Positions 53,355-61,033 of a stretch of 64,000 nucleotides of DNA are shown here, piece after piece. Numbering within the stretch: position 1 is the stretch's first letter; the number at the start of each line of letters is the position of its first letter. A program made the translations under genes and the position numbers. Location of the stretch: contig CAWGZJ010000011.1 in NCBI GenBank assembly GCA_963826975.1, positions 434,001 through 498,000 on the forward strand, given 5' to 3'. The DNA comes from Palsa-883 sp963826975. GTDB taxonomy: Bacteria > Pseudomonadota > Alphaproteobacteria > Acetobacterales > Acetobacteraceae. A model generated the notes under the pieces. It worked only from the letters and a program-made list of their open reading frames with translations. It had not been told where the DNA came from and made no database searches.

Positions 53355-53707
53355 ACACTCGAATATCGATGCGATACGTCGCACTGTTGGCCTGCTGCGC
53401 GCTGCCGACCGCCTGCGCCGATGACCGGGCCGCGCGCATGGCCGCGCTCAATCAACTCGTCGGTCAACCGGAACAAACGCTGTTGCTTGCCATGGGCGTC
53501 CCGACGCGCAGCTACGAGACCGATGGCACGAAATTCCTCGCCTATGACCAGCGCCGCGTCGACATCATTCCGGGCACGCCGGGCATCGGTTTCTGGAACG
53601 CCGGTGCCATCCCGCCGCAGCCGATCGAGCGGTGGTGCGAGACAACCTTCCAGGTCGCCGACGGCTCCGTTCGCAGCTACACCCTGCGTGGCAACTCCTG
53701 CGGCTGA
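53345..53707 (+). CDS. small secreted or lipoprotein of unknown function
   Basis: 120 residues, overlapping the epmA stop by ten bases. A signal segment (ISMRYVALLACCALPTACAD) has possible lipobox cysteines. The mature part includes LLLAMGVPTRSYETDGTKFL, and the end (WCETTFQVADGSVRSYTLRG NSC) has two Cys that may pair. The pattern resembles short SmpA/OmlA-like envelope lipoproteins, but similarity is weak. Start at ATG 53345 or 53351. Confidence 0.7.
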   Translation: MAMNTRISMRYVALLACCALPTACADDRAARMAALNQLVGQPEQTLLLAMGVPTRSYETDGTKFLAYDQRRVDIIPGTPGIGFWNAGAIPPQPIERWCETTFQVADGSVRSYTLRGNSCG

Positions 53708-53770
53708 ACCGTCGCCGGATCGGCGCTGCGCCGGCAGTTCGGCAGGCACCACGATCGAAGGAGGACCGAC

Positions 53771-54688
53771 ATGAGCTGGATGCCCTCAAGCGACCCCGTG
53801 CTCGGCGACACGCAATCCTGCGACGCGCTGGAACTGGTCGTCGTGCCCCGCGTACGCGATCTTGGCGGCTTCGCCGTCCGCCGCGCGCTGCCGCAGTTCA
53901 AGCGGCAGATGGTCGGCCCGTTCATCTTCTTCGACCAGATGGGGCCGGTGCAATTCCTCGCCGGGCAGGGGATGGATGTGCGCCCGCACCCGCATATCGG
54001 CCTCGCAACGGTCACCTACCTGTTCGACGGCCGCATCATGCACCGCGACAGCGAAGGCAACGCGCTGGAGATCACCCCCGGCGCGATGAATCTGATGACG
54101 GCCGGCAGCGGCATCGCCCACTCCGAGCGCACCCCGCCCGATGCGCGCGCGGGCGGCGGCGGCACGTTCGGCATCCAAAGCTGGGTGGCGCTGCCGGCCG
54201 CGCGCGAGGAGACCGCGCCGAGCTTCCAGCATTTCAGCACGACCGACCTGCCGGTGGCGACGGATCGCGGCGTCTGGGCGCGGGTGATCGCGGGGTCCGC
54301 GTTCGGCCAGACCTCACCGGTCAATACGCTGTCGGAGTGGCTATATGCCGAGGTCAGGTTGGACGCCGGAGCCAGTGCGCCGCTCGATCCCGATCAGGAG
54401 GAACGCGCGATCTACGTCGTTGAAGGCGAGGTCCGCATCGCCAACGAAACGTTCGAGGGTCCGCGCCTGCTGATCTTCCGACCCGGCGACCGCATCACGG
54501 TGACCGCCATGCGCGACACCAGACTGATGTTCCTTGGCGGCGCCGCGCTGGAAGGCCCGCGCTACATCTGGTGGAACTTCGTCTCCTCGCGCCTCGATCG
54601 CATCGAGGCGGCGAAAGCCGACTGGAAGTCAGGCCGCTTCAAAGGCGTGCCGGGCGAGACCGAGTTCATCCCGCTACCGGACAGATAG
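53771..54688 (+). CDS. pirin-family cupin protein
   Basis: 305 residues with two cupin domains. The N-terminal one has the metal site: RPHPHIGLATVTYLFDG, then MHRDSEGNALEI and MTAGSGIAHSE. The C-terminal pirin domain is IYVVEGEVRIANETFEGPRL onwards. Bacterial pirins bind Fe and are redox-related or quercetinase-like. AGGAGG lies upstream of the ATG. No obvious partner. Confidence 0.9.
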   Translation: MSWMPSSDPVLGDTQSCDALELVVVPRVRDLGGFAVRRALPQFKRQMVGPFIFFDQMGPVQFLAGQGMDVRPHPHIGLATVTYLFDGRIMHRDSEGNALEITPGAMNLMTAGSGIAHSERTPPDARAGGGGTFGIQSWVALPAAREETAPSFQHFSTTDLPVATDRGVWARVIAGSAFGQTSPVNTLSEWLYAEVRLDAGASAPLDPDQEERAIYVVEGEVRIANETFEGPRLLIFRPGDRITVTAMRDTRLMFLGGAALEGPRYIWWNFVSSRLDRIEAAKADWKSGRFKGVPGETEFIPLPDR

Positions 54689-54900
54689 CACGGCCGAAGA
54701 AATTCTCCCCCTGGCCTGCAGGACTTGAGTTGCGGCGCGGGCCGAGGTCCGGGGGGAAGGGTAGGGGCAGAGAGGGGCCCCAAGCCCACAAGGGAACGGG
54801 GACAGCCTTCCTCTGTCATAACACTGCAACAACGCAGTCCCCCACCCCAAGAACCACCAGACTTGCGCGACGCGGAACGAATAGGCTAGCGCGTCCCCGC

Positions 54901-56160
54901 ATGCGGCGCGCACGCGGTCCATCGGCCTGGTTTCGGCAACTCGGCCCCGGTCTCATCACCGGCGCGGCCGACGATGATCCGTCCGGCATCGTCACTTATT
55001 CCCAGGCAGGCGCGGCGTTCGGCTACGCGCTCGGCTGGTCGGTGGTGGTGACGTTGCCGTTCATGGTTGCGGTGCAGGAGATCAGCGCCCGGCTTGGACG
55101 GGTGACGGGCTGCGGCCTGGCACAGACACTGCGCCAGCACGCGCCGCGTCCGGTGCTGCAAGCGCTGGTGCTGTTGTTGGTGATCGCCAATGTGATCAAC
55201 CTGGGCGCCGACATCGACGCGATGGCGGCCACCACGCGGCTACTGATCGGCGGCCCGGTCACGCTCTATGCGCTGATCTTCGCACTGGCCTGCGCCGGCG
55301 CCGAGATCTGGCTGGCCTACCGGCGCTACGTGCGGGTGCTGAAATGGCTGACGACCTCATTGCTGGCCTATGTCGCGCTGCTGTTCGTCGTGCACATTCC
55401 CTGGACGCAGGCCCTGGCCGGCGCGTTCATCCCAAGCCTGCCCGGTGGCCCGGACGCGCTGGTGACGTTATTGGCGATCTTCGGCACCACGATCAGTCCG
55501 TATCTGTTCTTCTGGCAGGCTGCGGAGGAAGCCGAGGATGAACTGTCCGCCCCGGATGCACGGCCGCTGCGCCAACATCCGCGTGACGCGCGCGTGGAGA
55601 TGCGACGGATCGGCATCGATACCTGGGCCGGAATGACCTATTCCAACCTGGTGGCGCTGACGATCGTCATCGGCACCGCGGCGACGTTGCACGCGCACGG
55701 CATCACCGACATCGCCACCGCGCAGGATGCCGCGGCGGCACTGCGCCCGATCGCCGGCCCGTTCGCCGCCGTCGTGTTCGCCGCCGGGATCATCGGCACC
55801 GGGCTGCTGGCGGTGCCGACGCTGGCGGGTTCGACCGCCTACGCGGTCGGCGAGACGTTTGGCTGGACCGTCGGTCTAAGTCGCCGGGCAATGCAGGCGC
55901 GCGCCTTCTACGCCACGCTGGCCGGTGCCACGCTGCTGGGGGCGGGGATGGTGTTCTCGCCGATCGACCCGATGCGGGCGCTATTCTGGTCGGCGGTGAT
56001 CAATGGTGCGGTTGCGGGACCGCTGATCGTTGCGATGGTGGTGCTCGGCTCGTTGCGCTCGGTGATGGGCAGCCTGGTGCTGCCGATCTGGCTGCGCGTG
56101 TTGGGCTGGGCGAGCGCCGCGTTGATGGTGGGTGCGACGGCGGGGATGTTCTGGGGATAG
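54901..56160 (+). CDS. Nramp-family divalent metal transporter
   Basis: 419 residues, about eleven helices. TM1 reads PGLITGAADDDPSGIVTYSQ, the divergent DPSG form in place of DPGN found in Mn/Fe Nramps, and TM6 reads TISPYLFFWQAAEEAEDE. These variants mark the non-canonical subgroup of bacterial Nramp-like transporters whose substrate (Mg, Mn or other) is not settled. ATG 54901 starts right at the conserved domain; the frame's upstream extension overlaps pirin. A 14-bp stem hairpin follows the stop. Confidence 0.85.
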   Translation: MRRARGPSAWFRQLGPGLITGAADDDPSGIVTYSQAGAAFGYALGWSVVVTLPFMVAVQEISARLGRVTGCGLAQTLRQHAPRPVLQALVLLLVIANVINLGADIDAMAATTRLLIGGPVTLYALIFALACAGAEIWLAYRRYVRVLKWLTTSLLAYVALLFVVHIPWTQALAGAFIPSLPGGPDALVTLLAIFGTTISPYLFFWQAAEEAEDELSAPDARPLRQHPRDARVEMRRIGIDTWAGMTYSNLVALTIVIGTAATLHAHGITDIATAQDAAAALRPIAGPFAAVVFAAGIIGTGLLAVPTLAGSTAYAVGETFGWTVGLSRRAMQARAFYATLAGATLLGAGMVFSPIDPMRALFWSAVINGAVAGPLIVAMVVLGSLRSVMGSLVLPIWLRVLGWASAALMVGATAGMFWG

Positions 56161-56162
56161 TC

Positions 56163-56195
56163 ATACCAGCGGTCATAAAGAATGACCGTTGGTAT
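56163..56195. terminator. hairpin after the Nramp gene
   Basis: Stem ATACCAGCGGTCAT / ATGACCGTTGGTAT (one G-U-type mismatch) with loop AAAGA, three bases after the stop. There is no long T-run, so it is either a weak terminator or one of the ATACCA-type palindromes, like the outer arms at 7912-8077. Confidence 0.65.
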
Positions 56196-56249
56196 GGGTC
56201 TTTGTTCGGCGCGCCGCCGCCGTTGCTTTCCCTGGGCAACCCGGCGCGC

Positions 56250-56302
56250 GATACCAACCGCCGAAATCGTTGGAAGAATCAACGATTTCGGCGGTTGGTG
56301 TC
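56250..56302. terminator. 23-bp stem hairpin at the end of the 5-FTHF cyclo-ligase gene
   Basis: Arms GATACCAACCGCCGAAATCG (56250 on) and its complement ending at 56302 pair over 23 bases with one mismatch around a 7-base loop (GAAGAAT). It begins just downstream of the minus-strand cyclo-ligase stop (56301) and lies between convergent genes, so it could terminate both. It shares the ATACCA-CGCC-GAAA theme with other palindromes here. Confidence 0.75.
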
Positions 56303-56897
56303 AGTCATCGAGCTTTCCCCATTCGGCTGGCAGCATCGCCCGCTGCTCCGTCAGTATTGCGTCCATGCGAATGTCATGCGGTTGCGGGTTGATCGTCTCC
56401 AGCGCGCCGAATTCGTAACCGACGCCGATCGCGATCGGTCGTGGCCGCGCGGCGCCAAGGGTCCGGTCGAAATAGCCGCCACCGTAGCCGAGCCGATAGC
56501 GATCAAGATCGAAACCAACCAGCGGCGCCAGCACAAGGTCGGGGGTGACCAGGCATCTCTCAACTGGGACCGGAATGTTCCAGAAGCCTGGGTGCATTTC
56601 AGTGTCTTGCGTCCATCGCCAGTATTCCAGCGGCGATCCTGGCTGCACCACCACCGGCAGGCACAGTGTGACCTTGTCTGCCTGCGCCAGCGCCCGCGCC
56701 CAGGGCAGCAGGTTGATCTCGTGCCGGATCGGCCAATAGAAACCGATGACGGATCGATCCAGTGTCGCCCGCAAGCGGTTCAGCCTGCCGCCGATGACCT
56801 CGGCCGCCTGTCGGCGAAGCTCCAGCGGCAGGGTCTGGCGGCGGGCGATAAGGTCCGTGCGAAGCTGCTGGCGCCCGGCTGCGATCGCCTTGTCCAT
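56301..56897 (-). CDS. 5-formyltetrahydrofolate cyclo-ligase
   Basis: 198 residues. Family motifs: IGFYWPIRHEINLLPWARAL near the middle and GYGGGYFDRTLG, the nucleotide-binding segment, towards the C-terminus. Converts 5-formyl-THF to 5,10-methenyl-THF with ATP. The start ATG overlaps the nsrR stop by one base (TGATG), so it is translated from the same transcript. Confidence 0.92.
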   Translation of the reverse strand: MDKAIAAGRQQLRTDLIARRQTLPLELRRQAAEVIGGRLNRLRATLDRSVIGFYWPIRHEINLLPWARALAQADKVTLCLPVVVQPGSPLEYWRWTQDTEMHPGFWNIPVPVERCLVTPDLVLAPLVGFDLDRYRLGYGGGYFDRTLGAARPRPIAIGVGYEFGALETINPQPHDIRMDAILTEQRAMLPAEWGKLDD

Positions 56898-57370
56898 CAG
56901 GAAGCGAGCCCAACCGCCGCGCGACGGGACCTCGGCGGCGGTGCGATCCCCAGCATCGCGGCAAGGCGGCGGCGCGGCGCCACCAGATCGGCCAGCGTGG
57001 TCCGGTCCAGCACGCCGAGAAACGCCGCGAGCGCCTCATGCAAGGCGAGTTGCAGCACGCAGGCCCCACCGATGGCGCAGGCTCCGGCGTCTCCGAAGCA
57101 CGGCACCAGATCCAGGTCCGGCTCAGTGCGCCGGACCACGGCGCCGATATTGATCCGAGCAGTCGGCAGCTTCAGGCGCAGGCCACCGTTGCGCCCACGC
57201 AGCGTCTCTATCTCGCCGCCAACGCCGAGCTGGTGGACGACCTTCGTCAGACGCGCCTGGGAGATGCGGTAGGTGTCGGCGATCTGCGCGATGGTCGCGT
57301 GTCGTCCGGCATTGAGCGCCAGATAGATCAGCGTCCGCAGCGTGTAGTCGGTATAGGCAGTCAGTCGCAT
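56897..57370 (-). CDS. nsrR: Rrf2-family nitric-oxide-sensing repressor NsrR
   Basis: 157 residues. Winged-helix N-terminus (RLTAYTDYTLRTLIYLALNA then GRHATIAQIADTYRISQARL) and an Fe-S cluster motif with Cys91, Cys98 and Cys104 (PCFGDAGACAIGGACVLQL), as in NsrR. NO destroys the cluster and derepresses targets. It overlaps the upstream truncated-hemoglobin gene by ten bases. A probable NsrR operator lies upstream of that gene, so the operon is likely self-regulated. Confidence 0.9.
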   Translation of the reverse strand: MRLTAYTDYTLRTLIYLALNAGRHATIAQIADTYRISQARLTKVVHQLGVGGEIETLRGRNGGLRLKLPTARINIGAVVRRTEPDLDLVPCFGDAGACAIGGACVLQLALHEALAAFLGVLDRTTLADLVAPRRRLAAMLGIAPPPRSRRAAVGLAS

Positions 57371-57825
57371 GGCACGGCTGTCGCCGACGTCCGCAACGCA
57401 ATCCCGGCGGGAAGGCCAAGCCCGTCCGGTGGTGCGCCGAGGCGGTGGAACACCGCGAGCTCCAGGCTCATTGCGATGCGACGTGCCTTGACAACGAACG
57501 CGGCGGCCAACTCCGGCGTGAACAGCGCGGTCGCGGTCGCCTCGAACAGTGCCAGCCATTGGGCGAACATCGTCCGTTCCAGGCCTGGGACGGCGCGGTG
57601 CACCGCGACAGGGTTGCCGGAATAGGCGCCCGACGCCTGCATTACCGAGGACCAGAATCGCCGCATCGTCGCAAGATGCGTTGGCCACTCGTCGGGCGCG
57701 ATGGCGGCCTCGAAGACCGGCGCCAGGACCGCGTGGCGGCGGATGGCGGCATAGAATCGCTCGACAAGCAGCGCGATCGAATCGTCGGTGACGTGAGAAA
57801 GGCGCGACGCGGCGACAACGGACAT
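57361..57825 (-). CDS. group III truncated hemoglobin
   Basis: 154 residues of the TrHb3 class: DDSIALLVERFYAAIRRHAV, LAPVFEAAIAPDEWPTHLATMRRFWSS, then the helix with GNPVAVHRAV near the haem. Group III trHbs bind haem and are implicated in NO or peroxide handling. First gene of the trHb-nsrR-cyclo-ligase transcript; GAGGTGGAG lies before the ATG. Control by NsrR fits NO detoxification. Confidence 0.9.
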   Translation of the reverse strand: MSVVAASRLSHVTDDSIALLVERFYAAIRRHAVLAPVFEAAIAPDEWPTHLATMRRFWSSVMQASGAYSGNPVAVHRAVPGLERTMFAQWLALFEATATALFTPELAAAFVVKARRIAMSLELAVFHRLGAPPDGLGLPAGIALRTSATAVPCD

Positions 57826-57892
57826 GACTCCACCTCAAAGCGGGTCGATCGCAGGCAACGGGACGATGGCTGTCCCGCGCAGGCGATTCCAT

Positions 57893-57915
57893 AAGATGTA
57901 TTTCCGGTCCATGTT
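57893..57915 (-). promoter_or_regulatory. candidate NsrR operator
   Basis: AAGATGTATTT, a spacer base and CGGTCCATGTT form an imperfect dyad. The first half matches the known NsrR half-site AAGATGCATTT at ten of eleven positions, the second at six. It lies about 70 bases upstream of the truncated-hemoglobin start, with AT-rich promoter-like sequence beyond, as expected for repression by NsrR. Confidence 0.65.
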
Positions 57916-58046
57916 ACCGCACCCTATATGATAAAAGCAATACGCGGAATATAGCTTATGGTGCCGCGCCGGTCGATCAACGGCGGAGTGTTGGCCACCG
58001 GGCGGCCTGCCGCGGCGTTGGACGACGCTCACGGCGACAAAGGGAC

Positions 58047-58847
58047 TTATGCCGCCGACGATGGCGAAGGCGCCGCGCTGTCGCCCGGCCCGGCGAACGG
58101 ATCCTGCGGATACGTCACCTCGACCAGCGTCAGTCCGTCCGCCGGCGCCGTCGGGCCTGCCGCCGCGCGATCCCGCGCCGCCAGAGCCAGCCCGACACGG
58201 CTCTCCGGCCAGCTTCCGTCGCCCACCAGGCGCAGCGTGCCCACCATGTTGCGCACCTGATGATGCAGGAAGCTGCGCGCCTGCGCGGTGATGGTGATCA
58301 TGTCGCCATCAACCGTGACATCCAACCGGTCCAGCGTGCGCAGCGGCGACTTCGCCTGGCAGGAAGCCGCGCGAAATGAGGTGAAATCGTGCCGCCCGAG
58401 CAACCCCTGCGCCGCACGGTGCATCGCCGCCGCATCGAGCGGTTGCGGGATGTGGCAGACACGCCCGGCCAGCAGCGCCGGGCGGGCGCGGCGGTTGAGG
58501 ATGCGGTAGCGATAGTGGCGCGCGATCGCGGAGAACCGGGCATTCCAACCATCCGGCGCCATGGCCGCCCGCAGCACTACGACCGGATGTGGTTTCATAT
58601 GAAAATTCAGCGCCTCGCGCAGCCGCACCGGGTCGAACGCGGTCTCCAGCGTCAGTTGCGCGACCTGCGCCTCGGCGTGCACGCCGGCATCGGTGCGGCC
58701 GGCGACGATGGTGGGCGTCGGGGTCCCATGGCTCAGCCGCGCGGCGGCAGCTTCAAGCACCGCCTGGACCGACAGCCCGGTCGCCTGCCGCTGCCAGCCA
58801 ACAAACGGCCCGCCGTCGTATTCCAGGAGCAAAGCCCAGACGGTCAT
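58047..58847 (-). CDS. truA: tRNA pseudouridine synthase A
   Basis: 266 residues. The catalytic Asp53 lies in IVAGRTDAGVHAEAQVA; the start MTVWALLLEYDGGPFVGWQR and QARSFLHHQVRNMVGTL are standard TruA. It modifies tRNA positions 38-40. ATG 58845-58847 fits the family start; the frame's extension upstream runs through a palindrome. Usually next to fmt/def, but not here. Confidence 0.94.
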   Translation of the reverse strand: MTVWALLLEYDGGPFVGWQRQATGLSVQAVLEAAAARLSHGTPTPTIVAGRTDAGVHAEAQVAQLTLETAFDPVRLREALNFHMKPHPVVVLRAAMAPDGWNARFSAIARHYRYRILNRRARPALLAGRVCHIPQPLDAAAMHRAAQGLLGRHDFTSFRAASCQAKSPLRTLDRLDVTVDGDMITITAQARSFLHHQVRNMVGTLRLVGDGSWPESRVGLALAARDRAAAGPTAPADGLTLVEVTYPQDPFAGPGDSAAPSPSSAA

Positions 58848-58883
58848 GCCGCGCGCTTGCCTGGTACCAGACTTCCGAAACCG

Positions 58884-58966
58884 GTCATGCCGGCGAATGC
58901 CGGTATCCACGACTTTCCTTTGTCGCGGCAAGGAAAGTCGTGGATACCGGCATTCGCCGGCATGAC
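58884..58966. repeat. GTCATGCCGGC-family palindrome, copy 4 (most compact)
   Basis: Arms GTCATGCCGGCGAATGCCGG and the exact complement ending CATGAC surround a core ATCCACGACTTTCC / GGAAAGTCGTGGAT. This is the cleanest copy; it differs from copies 1 and 2 in having GAAT instead of GCAG after CCGGC. It sits 37 bases upstream of truA. Confidence 0.9.
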
Positions 58967-59133
58967 GTCTGCGCGGCGCCCACCCTGTTGCCCGATGCCG
59001 CACACCTGAGACACGTTCTTCGCCGGGTCAACGCCGATCGTGTTAACCTGCCTCATGGATGGTTCGCGTCCTTTGGTGTTGCGATAATCCAAGCTTGCCA
59101 CACAGAGGGCGTCAGGGGACCATCCACCCCATC

Positions 59134-61017
59134 ATGGTCGGGTTAACGACAGCTGGGGACGTTGCCACGGGGATACCGCCCGGGGAGCCTGCATTGTCCA
59201 CGACGCGCACCCTGCTGGATGTCGCGGGCCTGAGCATTGCGTTCCCCGCCGACCAGGGCACGGTCGAAGTGGTGCATGCGCTCGATCTTGCCGTCGCCGC
59301 CGGTGAGACGCTGGCCATCGTCGGCGAATCCGGCTCCGGCAAGTCGGTCACCGCCCTGGCGATCACGCGGCTCATCGACCACACCGGCGGCCGCATCACC
59401 GCGGGCCGGATCGGCTTCACCGATCGCACTGGCCGCCAGCGCGATCTTGCGCGCGAACCGCAGGAGGCGATGCGTCGGCTGCGCGGACCGGAAATCGCGA
59501 TGGTGTTCCAGGAACCGATGAGCAGCCTCAATCCGGTGCTGCGTATCGGCGAGCAGATCGCCGAAGCCGTGATGCTGCATCAGGGCTTGGCGCACGTGGC
59601 GGCGCTGGCGGAGGCCCGTCGCCTGCTCGAGCGCGTACGCATCCCGGACGCGGCGCGGCAACTTGGGCGCTATCCGTTCCAGCTTTCCGGCGGCATGCGG
59701 CAGCGGGTGATGATCGCCATGGCGCTGTCCTGCCGGCCGCGCCTGTTGATCGCCGACGAACCCACCACCGCGCTCGACGTCACAGTGCAGGCGCAGGTGC
59801 TGCGGTTGTTACGAGGATTGCAACGCGAAACCGGCATGGCGCTGATCTTCATCACGCATGACATGGGCGTGGTGGCGGAGATGGCCGACCGCGTCCTGGT
59901 GATGCGCCATGGCCGCAAGGTGGAGGAAGGCGACGCGGCGCTGGTGTTCGACGCGCCGGCGCACCCCTACACGCGCCTGCTGCTGGACGCCGTCCCGGTG
60001 CTGGGCAGCCTTGCCGGCCAGGCGCTGCCGGTACCGTTCCGGATAGGTGACGTTACGCCGGTGCCGCAGGCCATCGTGCACGAACATGCGCCGCGAGTGC
60101 TGGAGATATGCAACCTGACCACGCGCTTCGATGTCCGTCGTGGCTTTCGCCTTGCCGGGCGCATCCACGCGGTGGAAGGTGTCAGCCTGACCGTGCGGCA
60201 AGGCGAGACGCTCGCGCTGGTGGGCGAGTCGGGCTGCGGCAAGTCGACGACCGGGCGCAGCATCATCCGCCTGGAACAGCCCGCCGGCGGCGACATCTTG
60301 CTGAACGGCGAGGACGTGACGCGGCTGGACCGTGGGCGTGAGGCCCGGCTGCGGCGCGGCGTGCAGTACGTGTTCCAGGATCCGTTCGCCTCACTCGATC
60401 CGCGGCTGACGATCGGGTTTTCGGTTGCGGAACCGATCCGTACGCACCGTCTCGCGAAAGGTGCCGCGGTGGCACAGCGCGTAGACGATCTGCTGCGCCA
60501 GGTCGGATTGCCGGGCGACTTCGCCAACCGCTATCCGCATGAGCTGTCCGGCGGGCAGCGCCAGCGTGTCTGCATCGCCCGCGCGCTCGGCTGCGAGCCC
60601 AGCCTGATCGTCGCCGACGAAGCGGTGGCTTCGCTCGATGTTTCGGTGCGCGCGCAGATCGTCAATCTGCTGATGGAGCTGCAATCGCGGCTCGGTCTCG
60701 CCTACCTGTTCATCTCGCATGACATGGCCGTGGTGGAGCGCGTCAGCCATCGCGTGGCGGTGATGTACCTCGGCCAGATCGTCGAGATCGGCCCGCGCCA
60801 GGCGGTGTTCGGCGACCCTCAGCACGCCTACACGCGCCGCCTGCTGGCCGCGGTGCCGGTCCCCGATCCGCGCCGGCGGGACCGCTCGATCGAGTTGGAC
60901 GACAGCGAGGTGCCCAGCCCGTTGCGCGGACCCCACGATCCGCCCATCGTCCAGGCGCTGGTGCAGGTGGGGCAGGATCACTTCGTCGCCCGCCATCGCG
61001 TCGGCGGCCTTTATTGA
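59134..61017 (+). CDS. dipeptide/glutathione-type ABC transporter, fused double ATP-binding protein (GsiA-like)
   Basis: 627 residues with two complete ABC cassettes: first Walker A VGESGSGKS (near 63) with LSGGMRQRVMIAMAL; second VGESGCGKS (near 363) with LSGGQRQRVCIARAL, and DEAVASLDVSV as second Walker B. It fuses DppD and DppF-like halves, as in GsiA. ATG 59134 is preferred; a TTG some 20 codons later also fits. First gene of an operon with a binding protein and two permeases. Confidence 0.93.
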   Translation: MVGLTTAGDVATGIPPGEPALSTTRTLLDVAGLSIAFPADQGTVEVVHALDLAVAAGETLAIVGESGSGKSVTALAITRLIDHTGGRITAGRIGFTDRTGRQRDLAREPQEAMRRLRGPEIAMVFQEPMSSLNPVLRIGEQIAEAVMLHQGLAHVAALAEARRLLERVRIPDAARQLGRYPFQLSGGMRQRVMIAMALSCRPRLLIADEPTTALDVTVQAQVLRLLRGLQRETGMALIFITHDMGVVAEMADRVLVMRHGRKVEEGDAALVFDAPAHPYTRLLLDAVPVLGSLAGQALPVPFRIGDVTPVPQAIVHEHAPRVLEICNLTTRFDVRRGFRLAGRIHAVEGVSLTVRQGETLALVGESGCGKSTTGRSIIRLEQPAGGDILLNGEDVTRLDRGREARLRRGVQYVFQDPFASLDPRLTIGFSVAEPIRTHRLAKGAAVAQRVDDLLRQVGLPGDFANRYPHELSGGQRQRVCIARALGCEPSLIVADEAVASLDVSVRAQIVNLLMELQSRLGLAYLFISHDMAVVERVSHRVAVMYLGQIVEIGPRQAVFGDPQHAYTRRLLAAVPVPDPRRRDRSIELDDSEVPSPLRGPHDPPIVQALVQVGQDHFVARHRVGGLY

Positions 61018-61033
61018 TCAAGGAGGATTGCCC

